Made by a program: the position numbers and the translations under genes. From Pedococcus badiiscoriae (GTDB lineage: Bacteria > Actinomycetota > Actinomycetes > Actinomycetales > Dermatophilaceae): DNA of 64,000 bases. This document shows positions 22,017 to 30,201 of the stretch, piece after piece. Numbering within the stretch: position 1 is the first letter of the stretch; each line of letters begins with the position of its first letter. The stretch is taken from positions 3,322,879-3,386,878 of the forward strand of contig NZ_JACCAB010000001.1 of the NCBI RefSeq assembly GCF_013408925.1. The letters run 5' to 3'. The notes under the pieces are model-generated. The model was not told where the DNA came from. It did no database searches and saw only the letters and a list, made by a program, of their open reading frames with translations.

Positions 22017-24533
22017 CTACGGCTGGGCCGGGAACACGTGGTGCTGCGCGGGTGGCATGTTCGCGTGCGGGCCGCGTACCGAGCGCCAGATCTCCTCGTT
22101 CAGTACGTGGGCGTCGACCTGGTCGGGTCGTCCCATCATGGCCTGCGGGGTCATGGCCGAGGTGGCGTTTGCCGGGTTCTTCGCCGCCAGGGACTGCTGG
22201 GGCGCGAGAGCCTCGTAGGGGGTCAGGTTCGCGCGGTCTCCGAAGGTCCAGATCATCGGGACCGCGGCCGCGTCGTACTGCGTCAGCGGGCCAAGGCCCA
22301 TCAGCAGCTCCATGGTGCGAAGGGCCGACGTCTGGTTGTAGAAGTGCGAGTCGACGATCCCGCGCTGGGTGTACGGGCTGATCACCAGGGCCGGCGAGCG
22401 GTGCGCGTCCACGTGGTCCGGTCCGTCCTGGCCGTCATCCTCGACGACGAAGATGGCCGTGTCCTTCCAGTACTTCGAGTGCGAGACCGTGGACACGAGC
22501 TGCCCCAGGGCGTAGTCGTTGTCGGCGACCATCGCCTTGGCGGTGGAGCCGCCGGCATACCAGCCGTTGGTGTGGTCACGCGGCAGGTCGACGAACTGCC
22601 AGGAAGGCAGGTTGTCCTTGGCGACGTACTGGTCGAACTCCTTCTTCCACTCCGTGAACCTGCTCTGGTCCGTGATGTTCATGTCGAACCACGGGTAGGC
22701 GTGGTCAGTGTTCCGGTTCAGCAGCGGCTCGTACGCGCAGTACGTGCCGGCCGCGCACTTGACCCGGTTCTTCGGCCCGAACCAGTCAGAGGGCAGCGAG
22801 TGCATCCCGTAGTGCCGGAAACTCTGGCCGGCCGCAGCCGCGCGGTCCCACAGGAACGCCTTGCTCGAGTCGGCGTTGCCGGCCGTCACATGGGAGTCGA
22901 GGTAACCGGAGGAGTCGTACTCCGACCCGTTGCCGTCGTAGCCCTGGTGGGTGGCGAGTTGGTTGTAGGGGTTGGAGTTGCCCTGAGTGGCCCAGTCCCA
23001 GCCGTCTTGGCTGACCTCACCGTTGACGTAGAAGTTGTCCAGGGTGGCGAACTTGCTGGCCAGCGCGTGCTGGTTCGGCGTCACGCTCTTGCCGAAGATG
23101 GCCAGCGAAGGGTCGCCGTTGCCCTTGCCCAGGTCACCGAGGATCTGGTCGTAGGTCCGGTTCTCCTTGACCACGTAGATCACGTGCTTGATCGGGGAAC
23201 CCTGGCCCGGGTGTCGGGGAATGATCGTCGCAGGCGCTCCGCGGCCGTAGCCGCGGACGGTGCCCGAGCTGGCCGTGTCGTTGTTGAGCTGAACCTGGTG
23301 GGTGTACCTGCGCAGCTGGCCCTGGTTGGGTGTGGCCACCACCTGGAGCATGCCCTTGACCAGGTCCTCGATCCACGGGTGGTTCGTCGGGTCCGTCATG
23401 GATGCGGAGCCCTTGTTGGAGCCGGTGCCCAGGCCCTTGCCGTCGGCGATCAGCAGCCGGGACCCGTCCTTGGTCACCTGCACCCCGGTGGGGTACCACG
23501 CGGTGGGGATGAGGCCCCTGACCTGTCCGAACTGCCCGCGCGAGCTGGTGTTCACCACCGCGACGTCATTGTTGCCGGCGTTGGCCACGTACAGGGTGTT
23601 CCCGTCCCGGGTCAGCGCCATGCCGAGCGGGGAGGTGCCGGCGCCGGCGCCGCGGTATGGGCTCAAGGCGATCGTGTGACGGACCGTGTTCGTGCGAGTG
23701 TCGATCACCGAGATCTGGTCGCTGTCCCCGTTGCTGACGAACACCCGGTGGCGCGCCGGGTCGCTGAGCAGGTGGTTGGGGTGGGTTCCCACCGCGATGG
23801 GCGTCTTGGGCACCAGCGAGCCCGCCGCGACACCGAAGACTGAAACGGTCTTGTCCGCCTGGTTGGACACATACGCCGTGCGTCCGTCTCCGCTGAGCGC
23901 CACCCCGAAGGGGTAGGCCCCGGTCGGGGCGGACGTCGTGGCGCCGGTCGCGACATCGACTGCGAAGAGCTTGCGCGCGTACTGGCCGACGGCGTACACC
24001 TTTTTGTCGTCCGGGGAGACCGTCACGGTCTGGGGGTAGGAACCGTCGGGCAGCGCGAGGGTCTTGGCCAGGGTCAGCCGGTGCGCGGCGGAGTCCCAGT
24101 TGAAGCCCAGCACCGAGTTCTTGTTCGCGGTGGCCAAGTACACGCGTCGGCCGTCGTGGCTGAAGACCAGCCCCGGCGCGACACCCTCACGCTTGGCGGC
24201 GTCGTCGGGGTTGAGCTCGACCTCCTGCAGCAGCGCGCCCGTCCGGCTGTCCAGGACGTCCACGGTCTGCCGGGAGTGCGCGTTGCGGATGACACCCGGC
24301 ACCAGCACCGCCTTGTCGTCGGGTGAGAGCACCGCGTTCGCGGGAAAGGACCCGGCCGGGTGCGTGCTGCCCGCGGGCGTCACCTGCCATCCCACAGGCG
24401 TCAAAGCGGTCCCGTCCGGGCGCGGGCCGGGATGGTCGAAGGTCCCCGCGACGCCGAAGGCAACCCCACCCCCAGCCAGCACGCTTACTGCGATGACGCC
24501 CATCAACGCGGCCGTGCCCTGCTTGTTCCTCAC
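22017..24533 (-). CDS. Secreted YVTN beta-propeller fused to PF04185-type phosphoesterase
   Basis: An 838-aa exported protein. The GTG at 24533 follows AAGGATGACCAC and gives a signal anchor or peptide (TAALMGVIAVSVLAGGGVAF). Residues ~45-400 are a beta-propeller of YVTN/YncE type, with units such as TVTVSPDDKKVYAV, GVALSGDGRTAYVSNQ and GMALTRDGNTLYVANAG. From ~445 comes the phosphoesterase domain starting HVIYVVKENRTYDQILGDLG, with later FVVEDDGQDGPDHVDAHRSP. The same fusion is known in bacteria as a combined YncE and alkaline-phosphatase-type protein of unknown substrate. The open frame runs on to 24869 but without a sensible start. Confidence 0.87.
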   Translation of the reverse strand: MRNKQGTAALMGVIAVSVLAGGGVAFGVAGTFDHPGPRPDGTALTPVGWQVTPAGSTHPAGSFPANAVLSPDDKAVLVPGVIRNAHSRQTVDVLDSRTGALLQEVELNPDDAAKREGVAPGLVFSHDGRRVYLATANKNSVLGFNWDSAAHRLTLAKTLALPDGSYPQTVTVSPDDKKVYAVGQYARKLFAVDVATGATTSAPTGAYPFGVALSGDGRTAYVSNQADKTVSVFGVAAGSLVPKTPIAVGTHPNHLLSDPARHRVFVSNGDSDQISVIDTRTNTVRHTIALSPYRGAGAGTSPLGMALTRDGNTLYVANAGNNDVAVVNTSSRGQFGQVRGLIPTAWYPTGVQVTKDGSRLLIADGKGLGTGSNKGSASMTDPTNHPWIEDLVKGMLQVVATPNQGQLRRYTHQVQLNNDTASSGTVRGYGRGAPATIIPRHPGQGSPIKHVIYVVKENRTYDQILGDLGKGNGDPSLAIFGKSVTPNQHALASKFATLDNFYVNGEVSQDGWDWATQGNSNPYNQLATHQGYDGNGSEYDSSGYLDSHVTAGNADSSKAFLWDRAAAAGQSFRHYGMHSLPSDWFGPKNRVKCAAGTYCAYEPLLNRNTDHAYPWFDMNITDQSRFTEWKKEFDQYVAKDNLPSWQFVDLPRDHTNGWYAGGSTAKAMVADNDYALGQLVSTVSHSKYWKDTAIFVVEDDGQDGPDHVDAHRSPALVISPYTQRGIVDSHFYNQTSALRTMELLMGLGPLTQYDAAAVPMIWTFGDRANLTPYEALAPQQSLAAKNPANATSAMTPQAMMGRPDQVDAHVLNEEIWRSVRGPHANMPPAQHHVFPAQP

Positions 24534-24824
24534 GTGGTCATCCTTTTCTGCTACGTCGGCCCCGTGCGAGGCCACTGGTATACGCCGAGACTGGTGGCAG
24601 GAGATGAACGGCAAGACAACGAATGGGTACAAACGAGACGAAATCGGCTGTCGCGTTGACCCTGACGCGTCTTTCAACCTGGAACGCCACGACACCACCG
24701 AATCGGTGCATGGCATCTGAAATGACACCTGGGCGAGATCTCGGGTGGCGGCGGCCACGCTGGGTATCGACGACGTCGCCCATGGCAATCGGCGCGGCGC
24801 CCTTCCATGCAATGGGTCAAACTT

Positions 24825-24856
24825 CGCAGTGCTGCGCGAAATCGCGCAGCACTGCG
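24825..24856. terminator. Perfect hairpin (14-bp arms, loop AAAT) in a divergent gap
   Basis: CGCAGTGCTGCGCG and its complement flank AAAT. Both neighbouring genes point away from it, so it serves no visible gene. It may be a relic terminator, or an operator or RNA element. Confidence 0.45.
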
Positions 24857-24990
24857 GCCACGCGGACATCCTGCGCGAACAGATCTGGGCGGCCAGCGCC
24901 AGCGCCTAAGCGAAGGGCATTGAACGTCCGGATTTGCCGCGATCCGGGCTGCATGTCGGCCGTACTGAGGGCGCGAGCGTGAAACGGCCC

Positions 24991-25002
24991 TAGGCTGCGA
25001 CG
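24991..25002 (+). promoter_or_regulatory. Leaderless promoter -10 of pip
   Basis: TAGGCT, then six bases, then the ATG at 25003. Confidence 0.6.
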
Positions 25003-25971
25003 ATGGCCCCCCTCGACCCCGTTATCGAACCCTACGACAGGGGTCTGCTCGACATCGGTGCGGGCAACCACATGTACTGGGAACAGTGTGGCAACCCCGA
25101 AGGCAAACCCGTCCTGACGGTGCATGGCGGTCCAGGTTCCGGCTGCAGCGTCGACGGCCGCCGGAGGTTCAACCCGGAAACGTACCGCTCGATCTTGTTC
25201 GACCAGCGAAACTGCGGCCGTAGTACCCCGCACGCGAGCGACCCCACGGTGGACCTAGCTACCAACACCACCGACAACTTGATCGCCGACATGGAACAAC
25301 TGCGCGAGCACCTCGGCATCGACAGATGGATGCTCTACGGGGGCTCGTGGGGCTCCACGCTCATCCTCGCCTACGCCCAACGCCATCCAGAGCGCGTGAC
25401 CGAGGCCGTGATCGCGGCGGTCACGACCACCCGGCGATCGGAGATCGCCTGGCTCTACCAGGGGGTCGGCCGGTTCTTCCCCGAGCAGTGGCAACGCTTC
25501 CACGACTTCGTGGCGGCCGAGGAACGCGGGGACGACGTGTTCGACCTGCTCGCCGCCTACGGGCGTCTCCTGGGCCACCCCGACCCGACAGTGCGCGAGC
25601 TCGCGGCGAACGAGTGGCTGAGGTGGGAGGACACCGTCATCTCAATGGATCCTCAGGGGAAACACAACGCCTACAGTGACCGGCCGGACGATGCCAAGCT
25701 CGCCTTCGTCCGCATCTGCGCGCACTACTTCTCCAACGGCGCGTTCCTCGAGGAGGGGCAACTGCTTCGCAACGCGGGGAAGCTGGCGGGGATCCCGGCG
25801 GTTCTCATCCATGGGCGCTTCGACCTCGGAGGCCCGCTACTGACGGCCTGGGAGCTGTCCCGCGCCTGGCCGGGCGCGGAACTGGTCGTGGTTGAGGACT
25901 CCGGCCACACGGGCAGTCCGTCGATGAGAGGCGCGCTGCGGACCGTGATCGACCACTTCGCAGGCACCTGA
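25003..25971 (+). CDS. pip: Proline iminopeptidase (prolyl aminopeptidase)
   Basis: A 322-aa alpha/beta hydrolase of peptidase family S33. The oxyanion motif HGGPGSGCS is at residues 41-49, FDQRNCGRS follows, and the nucleophile Ser115 is in GGSWGSTLIL. The acidic residue lies in HGRFDLGGP and the catalytic His in EDSGHTG near the C-terminus. It removes N-terminal proline from peptides in the cytoplasm; there is no signal peptide. It is monocistronic and apparently leaderless. Confidence 0.94.
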   Translation: MAPLDPVIEPYDRGLLDIGAGNHMYWEQCGNPEGKPVLTVHGGPGSGCSVDGRRRFNPETYRSILFDQRNCGRSTPHASDPTVDLATNTTDNLIADMEQLREHLGIDRWMLYGGSWGSTLILAYAQRHPERVTEAVIAAVTTTRRSEIAWLYQGVGRFFPEQWQRFHDFVAAEERGDDVFDLLAAYGRLLGHPDPTVRELAANEWLRWEDTVISMDPQGKHNAYSDRPDDAKLAFVRICAHYFSNGAFLEEGQLLRNAGKLAGIPAVLIHGRFDLGGPLLTAWELSRAWPGAELVVVEDSGHTGSPSMRGALRTVIDHFAGT

Positions 25972-26028
25972 CCCAAACGGGACGCAACGGCATGAGTTTA
26001 ACGCCCTCATCTGCCGCGGATCGGGCGA

Positions 26029-26463
26029 TCACCCGCCCCCTTCTGGTCCCCCCTCACGACCGGCGCGAGGTGGAGCTCCCCTAGTGCGACCTGCCGTGGA
26101 GGTCTCCAGCCCGCGGTCGATCCAGCGCCCGATCACCTCGACGACGTAGGCCCGCTCGCCGCGGTCGAGCCGGTGCCCCTTCGCGATGCCGTGCCACGTC
26201 TCCAGGCAGTTGCGGCAGCAGGTCGCGGTGGCGTGCTGGGCCACGAAAACCGGGTGGTTGCGGTAGGGGGTCTGCCGGCCGTCGTTGCGCGGCTCGGCCG
26301 GTGCCAGCCGCTCCGCGATGATCTCCGCGGCGTGAGCCCGCATCGTCTGCTGACCGCGGAGCTCAGCCGTGGCCCGCTCGCGCCCGCGCAGGTGGAACCG
26401 CCGCCCGAACGGTCGCGCGGTTGCGCGGTCGATCCGGTCATCGATCTCGGCTGGGTCGGGCAC
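26029..26463 (-). CDS. DUF4186 family protein
   Basis: A 144-aa protein. HPVFVAQHATATCCRNCLE followed by WHGI is the hallmark of DUF4186, with two adjacent cysteines plus a third and two histidines that look like a metal site. The N-terminal part (RFHLRGRERATAELRG) and C-terminal EVIGRWID also fit. The last ~25 residues are a Gly/Arg-rich tail without conservation. Biochemical function is unknown. The first codon is a GTG without an obvious ribosome-binding site, so the start is uncertain. It lies alone between pip and the tRNA array. Confidence 0.8.
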   Translation of the reverse strand: MPDPAEIDDRIDRATARPFGRRFHLRGRERATAELRGQQTMRAHAAEIIAERLAPAEPRNDGRQTPYRNHPVFVAQHATATCCRNCLETWHGIAKGHRLDRGERAYVVEVIGRWIDRGLETSTAGRTRGAPPRAGREGGPEGGG

Positions 26464-26551
26464 GCCACGCCCCCAAATACTCCGATGGACCGTCGCGACG
26501 AGTGAGCGTCAGGGACTTAGTCACTCCGTTAGTCACTCACCCCCCGGACGA

Positions 26552-26565
26552 GGTCAGATCTGACC
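26552..26565. repeat. 14-bp palindrome GGTCAGATCTGACC
   Basis: A perfect palindrome 65 bases past the 3' end of the tRNA array. Two copies of TTAGTCACTC lie just before it at about 26517-26538. These may be relics of an integration site; nothing proves it. Confidence 0.5.
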
Positions 26566-26586
26566 CCTTCCAAGAGCAACGAAACA

Positions 26587-26618
26587 GCCCCTGGTCTGCA
26601 TTTCCGCAGGTCAGGGGC
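26587..26618 (-). terminator. Terminator hairpin after the tRNA array
   Basis: Arms of 13 bp with two G-U pairs flank a six-base loop, and on the minus strand TGTTTCGTT follows. It ends the tRNA-Gly-Cys-Val transcript. Confidence 0.7.
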
Positions 26619-26629
26619 CGTTTTCGTGC

Positions 26630-26704
26630 TGGTGGGCGATACTGGGTTTGAACCAGTGACCTCTTCCGTGTCAAGGAAGCGCGCTACCACTGCGCCAATC
26701 GCCC
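26630..26704 (-). tRNA. tRNA-Val (GAC)
   Basis: Acceptor GGGCGAT pairs with ATCGCCC, and the T-loop is GGTTCAAACC. The anticodon loop TTGACAC gives GAC, reading GUC valine codons. The CCA end is encoded (ACCA), unlike in the two other tRNAs of the array. Confidence 0.95.
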
Positions 26705-26753
26705 GGGGTCGTGCTGGGTGCTGCTGGGGTTCGACTCAGGGTTCGAGTCTCTG

Positions 26754-26824
26754 AGGTGGAGACGGGATTTGAACCCGTGTACGCGGCTTTGCAGGCCGCT
26801 GCCTCGCCTCTCGGCCACTCCACC
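26754..26824 (-). tRNA. tRNA-Cys (GCA)
   Basis: Acceptor GGTGGAG pairs with CTCCACC. The anticodon loop CTGCAAA gives GCA, and the discriminator is T, as expected for cysteine tRNA. CCA is not encoded. Confidence 0.95.
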
Positions 26825-26846
26825 GTGAAGGCGGTCAAACCCTCCG

Positions 26847-26919
26847 AGCGGATGACCGGGCTCGAACCGGCGACCTCAACCTTGGCAAGGTTGCGCTCTA
26901 CCAACTGAGCTACATCCGC
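26847..26919 (-). tRNA. tRNA-Gly (GCC)
   Basis: Acceptor GCGGATG pairs with CATCCGC. The anticodon loop TTGCCAA gives GCC and the T-loop is GGTTCGAGCC. First of three tRNAs on the minus strand. Confidence 0.95.
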
Positions 26920-26951
26920 ATACACGCGCTATTGGTGTTGAACGGGCGTTT

Positions 26952-28112
26952 TCACCCGCTGCGCGTGCGTGCAGACATTATCCGATCATCGGCGTCGTCT
27001 CCAAATTGGCTGTCGTCCGGGGCGTTTTGCGACCCACGGGGCATCGGGGTCAGCGGCTTTCGCGCCTCCGCCCGCAGCCCCTGGACCGAGGACACCAGGT
27101 CCTCCTCGGGGTCGTCCGACCGCTGCGGACCGGTGGCCGAGGGGGCGTCGAGGGCCGGCACGGTGGTCCTGCGCGCCGACCGCCGGGCCTTGAACCACTG
27201 CACCAGCTGCGCCCGCATGGAGAGGCGGTCCGCCAGCGGCCACATGACGCGGATGGCGGCGTTGAGGGCGGCCCCGATGAGGACGGCGATGGCCAGGGCG
27301 TACAGGAAGATCAGGAGCACGATCGGCGTCGACAGCGGCCCGTAGATCGACGTCCCGCCACTCACCGAAGCCGTCAGGGTGCCACGCAGCACGAACGACG
27401 CGAGCACCCAGATCACGATGGTCAGCACCGCGCCGGGCACGTCCCGCAGCCACGGGGAGCGGCGCGGGGTGGAGATGTGGAACAACGTGGCGACGCTCGC
27501 CACGGCCACGATGCTGACCACGGGCCAGTACAGGTAGGTGAGGAAGTGCATCTCTCGAGGCAGGAGGTCTCCGAGCCATGACGGGCCGATCACCACGAGG
27601 GGAATGACGACGATCCCGACGATCAGAGACAGGAAGTACAGCGTCAGCGACAGCGCCCGGGTGCGCACGATCCCGCGGACGCCGGACTGCCCGTACATGA
27701 TCGAGATGGTGTCCACGAACACGTTGAGCGCCCGCGACCCCGACCAGACCGATAGCAGGAAGCCGAGCGAGATCAGGTCGCCGCGGCCGTTCTTCAGCAC
27801 GTCCTTCGCCGTCGGCAGGATGATCTGGTCGACGACGTTCGCGACGAGGAACTCCGACGAGAAGCTCCGGATGCCCTGGATCAGGTCCGTGACGATGTCG
27901 TTGCCGAACCACCCGCTGATGTAGCCCACACCGCCGAACAGCCCCAGCACGAGAGGCGGCAGCGACAGCAGCATGAAGAACCCCGCCTCCGACGCGAGAC
28001 CCGTCACCCGGTACCGCAGGCACACCCGGATCGTCTCGACGGTCAGCTTCGCCGCGGGCAGGGCGCCGGGCACGCGCAGCAGCGCACGACGTACCCGGGC
28101 CTTAGGAGTCAC
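26952..28112 (-). CDS. YihY/BrkB-type inner-membrane protein
   Basis: A 386-aa multi-pass membrane protein of the YihY family. LASEAGFFMLLSLPPLVLGL is the family's first helix, followed by YFLSLIVGIVVIPLVVIG, VLTIVIWVLASFVL and IVLLIFLYALAIAVLIGAAL near the end. The last ~80 residues are a charged cytosolic tail. The family's function is unsettled; the old RNase BN name is wrong. The GTG at 28112 is preferred to the ATG at 28133 because TACCGT stands exactly six bases before it, the pattern of leaderless genes here. It is divergent from the acyl-CoA dehydrogenase. Confidence 0.88.
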   Translation of the reverse strand: MTPKARVRRALLRVPGALPAAKLTVETIRVCLRYRVTGLASEAGFFMLLSLPPLVLGLFGGVGYISGWFGNDIVTDLIQGIRSFSSEFLVANVVDQIILPTAKDVLKNGRGDLISLGFLLSVWSGSRALNVFVDTISIMYGQSGVRGIVRTRALSLTLYFLSLIVGIVVIPLVVIGPSWLGDLLPREMHFLTYLYWPVVSIVAVASVATLFHISTPRRSPWLRDVPGAVLTIVIWVLASFVLRGTLTASVSGGTSIYGPLSTPIVLLIFLYALAIAVLIGAALNAAIRVMWPLADRLSMRAQLVQWFKARRSARRTTVPALDAPSATGPQRSDDPEEDLVSSVQGLRAEARKPLTPMPRGSQNAPDDSQFGDDADDRIMSARTRSG

Positions 28113-28124
28113 CCCGCCACGGTA
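28113..28124 (-). promoter_or_regulatory. Leaderless promoter -10 of the YihY gene
   Basis: TACCGT, then six bases, then the GTG at 28112. Confidence 0.6.
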
Positions 28125-28132
28125 TCCCGGCA

Positions 28133-28144
28133 TACTGTGCCCTC
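28133..28144 (+). promoter_or_regulatory. Leaderless promoter -10 of the AidB-like gene
   Basis: TACTGT, then six bases, then the GTG at 28145. It lies only nine bases from the -10 of the divergent gene, so the two promoters should compete. Confidence 0.6.
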
Positions 28145-29791
28145 GTGCCTACCCACGCCGTCACCAACCAGGTGCCCCCACTGCCCGACTACAACACGGT
28201 CGCGACCCAGCCCGCCCTGGACGAGGGCCTGCGGCGCTGGGCCGATCCCGCGGCATACGACGAGGTCATTGCGCTGGGAGCCCGGGCGGGCAGTGGGCGG
28301 GCGCGCGAGTGGGCCGTGCAGGCCAACGAGAACGAGCCGGTCCTGCGCACCCACTCCCCCACCGGTGAACGCCTCGACGAGGTCGCGTTCCACCCGGCGT
28401 GGCACTCGCTGATGGACGTCGCGGTCGGTGCCGGACTCACCGCCGAACCATGGACCACGCCGGCCGGTAGCGGCGCGCACGTGCGACGGGCCGCGGGGTT
28501 CGTCGCCTGGTCGGAGAACGAGCAGGGCCACCTGTGCCCGATCTCCATGACGTATGCCGCGGCACCGGCCCTCGCTGCGAACCCGCCGCTCGCGGCGCGC
28601 TGGCTGCCCCAGCTCGCCTCGCGCAGCTACGACTTCGGGCTGCGGCCCCTCGCCGAGAAGCGTGGCGTGCTGGTCGGGATGGGCATGACCGAGAAGCAGG
28701 GCGGCTCGGACGTCCGCGCCAACACCACCCTGGCCGTCGCGACGCCGGGCGGCCCGATCGAGGGCGGGGAGACCTACCGGCTCACCGGACACAAGTGGTT
28801 CTGCTCGGCACCGATGAGCGACGGGTTCCTCGTGCTGGCGCAGACCGAGGCCGGCGTGGGCTGCTTCCTCGTGCCTCGCGCCCTCGACGACGGCACCCGC
28901 AATCCCTTTGCGCTGCAACGCCTCAAGGACAAGCTGGGCAACCGCTCCAATGCCTCCTCGGAGGTCGAGCTCGACGGCACCTGGGGCGTGCGCGTCGGGG
29001 ACGACGGTCGCGGGATCCGCACCATCCTCGACATGGTGGCGGCAACCAGGCTCGACTGCATCCTGGGCTCCGCGTCGACGATGCGGGCGGCCCTCGTGCG
29101 GGCGATCCACCACGCTCGGCACCGCTCGGCCTTCGGGGCCCTGCTCGTCGACCAGCCGCTCATGCAGAACGTCCTGGCCGACCTCGCTCTGGAGGTCGAG
29201 GCCGCCACCACCTTGGCACTGCGCCTCGCCCATGCCGTCGACGAGGGCGACACCGCTCTCTCCCGGCTCGGGGTCGCCGTCGGCAAGTACTGGGTGTGCA
29301 AGCGCACCTCCCCCATGGTCGCCGAGGCCCTCGAGTGCCTGGGCGGCAACGGCTACGTCGAGGAGAACGGCCTGGCCCGGCTCTACCGCGAGGCCCCGCT
29401 CAACTCGATCTGGGAAGGCTCGGGCAACGTCAACGCCCTCGACGTCCTGCGGGCCATCACGCGAGAGCCCCTGTCCGTCGAGGCCTTCCGCAAGGAGCTC
29501 GCCCTCGCCCACGGCCACAGCACCGTCCTCGACGAGGCCATCACCCGCGTCGACGACGTGATCGCGTATGCCGCGCAGCCGGACGCCCAAGCCGGGGCAC
29601 GCCGCGTCGTGGAACAGCTCGCGGTGACCCTGCAGGCGTCGCTGCTGGCCCGCTACGCGCCCACCGAGGTGGCCGACGCGTTCATCGCCACCCGCCTCGC
29701 GGGACAGCACGGAGCGACCTTCGGCACCCTCGACGCGGGACTCTCGGCCAGGCACGCCCGCACGATCGTCGACCGGGCGTTCAGCGCCTGA
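28145..29791 (+). CDS. AidB-like acyl-CoA dehydrogenase family flavoprotein
   Basis: A 548-aa FAD protein of the AidB branch. The N-terminal extension VTNQVPPLPDYNTVATQPAL is typical of AidB and absent from ordinary acyl-CoA dehydrogenases. GMGMTEKQGGSDVRANTT is the flavin-binding region, TGHKWFCSA follows, and the C-terminal helical part contains CLGGNGYVEENGLARLYREA. AidB-type proteins protect DNA against alkylation or act as dehydrogenases on unknown substrates. The Glu in ECLGGNGYVE occupies the region of the family's catalytic base. Confidence 0.87.
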   Translation: MPTHAVTNQVPPLPDYNTVATQPALDEGLRRWADPAAYDEVIALGARAGSGRAREWAVQANENEPVLRTHSPTGERLDEVAFHPAWHSLMDVAVGAGLTAEPWTTPAGSGAHVRRAAGFVAWSENEQGHLCPISMTYAAAPALAANPPLAARWLPQLASRSYDFGLRPLAEKRGVLVGMGMTEKQGGSDVRANTTLAVATPGGPIEGGETYRLTGHKWFCSAPMSDGFLVLAQTEAGVGCFLVPRALDDGTRNPFALQRLKDKLGNRSNASSEVELDGTWGVRVGDDGRGIRTILDMVAATRLDCILGSASTMRAALVRAIHHARHRSAFGALLVDQPLMQNVLADLALEVEAATTLALRLAHAVDEGDTALSRLGVAVGKYWVCKRTSPMVAEALECLGGNGYVEENGLARLYREAPLNSIWEGSGNVNALDVLRAITREPLSVEAFRKELALAHGHSTVLDEAITRVDDVIAYAAQPDAQAGARRVVEQLAVTLQASLLARYAPTEVADAFIATRLAGQHGATFGTLDAGLSARHARTIVDRAFSA

Positions 29792-29805
29792 CCCCAGCGG
29801 GGCTG

Positions 29806-30201
29806 CTACTGCTCGATCACCGACATCACGTTGCCCGCGGGGTCGGTGAACCAGGCGATGAGTGGACCACCCTTGCGGAAGATCCCCTTGGCGTCGGTCT
29901 CCATCTGCGTGCCTTCGTACCTCTCGAAGACCACCCCTCTGGACGTCAGCTCGTCGACGGTCGCCTCGATGTCCGCCACCGGGAAGTTGAGGATCGTGAA
30001 GCCGGCGGGCTGGTGGTCCGGCTTCGGGTACGCGATGGCGCGGTGGCCACCTCCGAGCTGGATGCTGAGGATGCCGTGGTCCTGCGTCACCTCCAGCCCG
30101 AGAGTGTCGGCGTAGAACGCGTGGGCGGCCTCGATGTCGGGCACGGAGAATCCGCTGAACGCCTTGGAGTCCCTTATCGGTGAGTGTGCGTGGCCGACCA
30201 T
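29806..30201 (-). CDS. VOC-family (glyoxalase-like) protein
   Basis: A 131-aa vicinal oxygen chelate protein with one beta-alpha-beta-beta-beta unit at each end: FSGFSVPDIEAAHAFYADTL, then GGGHRAIAYPKPDHQPAG, and at the end FTDPAGNVMSVIEQ. VOC proteins include glyoxalases, fosfomycin-resistance enzymes and dioxygenases; the metal ligands are not complete enough to choose. The ATG at 30201 shares one base with the PPK2 stop (TGATG), so the two genes are cotranscribed. The frame is open further upstream inside ppk2. Confidence 0.85.
   Translation of the reverse strand: MVGHAHSPIRDSKAFSGFSVPDIEAAHAFYADTLGLEVTQDHGILSIQLGGGHRAIAYPKPDHQPAGFTILNFPVADIEATVDELTSRGVVFERYEGTQMETDAKGIFRKGGPLIAWFTDPAGNVMSVIEQ

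Larger units (their letters stand above)
24534..25002. other. Divergent gap (469 bases)
   Basis: Holds the promoters of the propeller-phosphoesterase (minus) and the aminopeptidase (plus). A short plus-strand frame ending at about 24909 reads EIAQHCGHADILREQIWAAS and may be the tail of a lost gene; I cannot name it. A hairpin lies at 24825-24856. Confidence 0.5.

Noticed and set aside
21945..23843. 632-aa plus-strand open frame
   Set aside because: Antisense to the propeller-phosphoesterase gene and Val/Arg/Gly-rich without any domain.
22017..24869. 950-aa reading of the propeller-phosphoesterase
   Set aside because: The first 112 codons precede the signal peptide and the ribosome-binding site; the GTG at 24533 is the better start.
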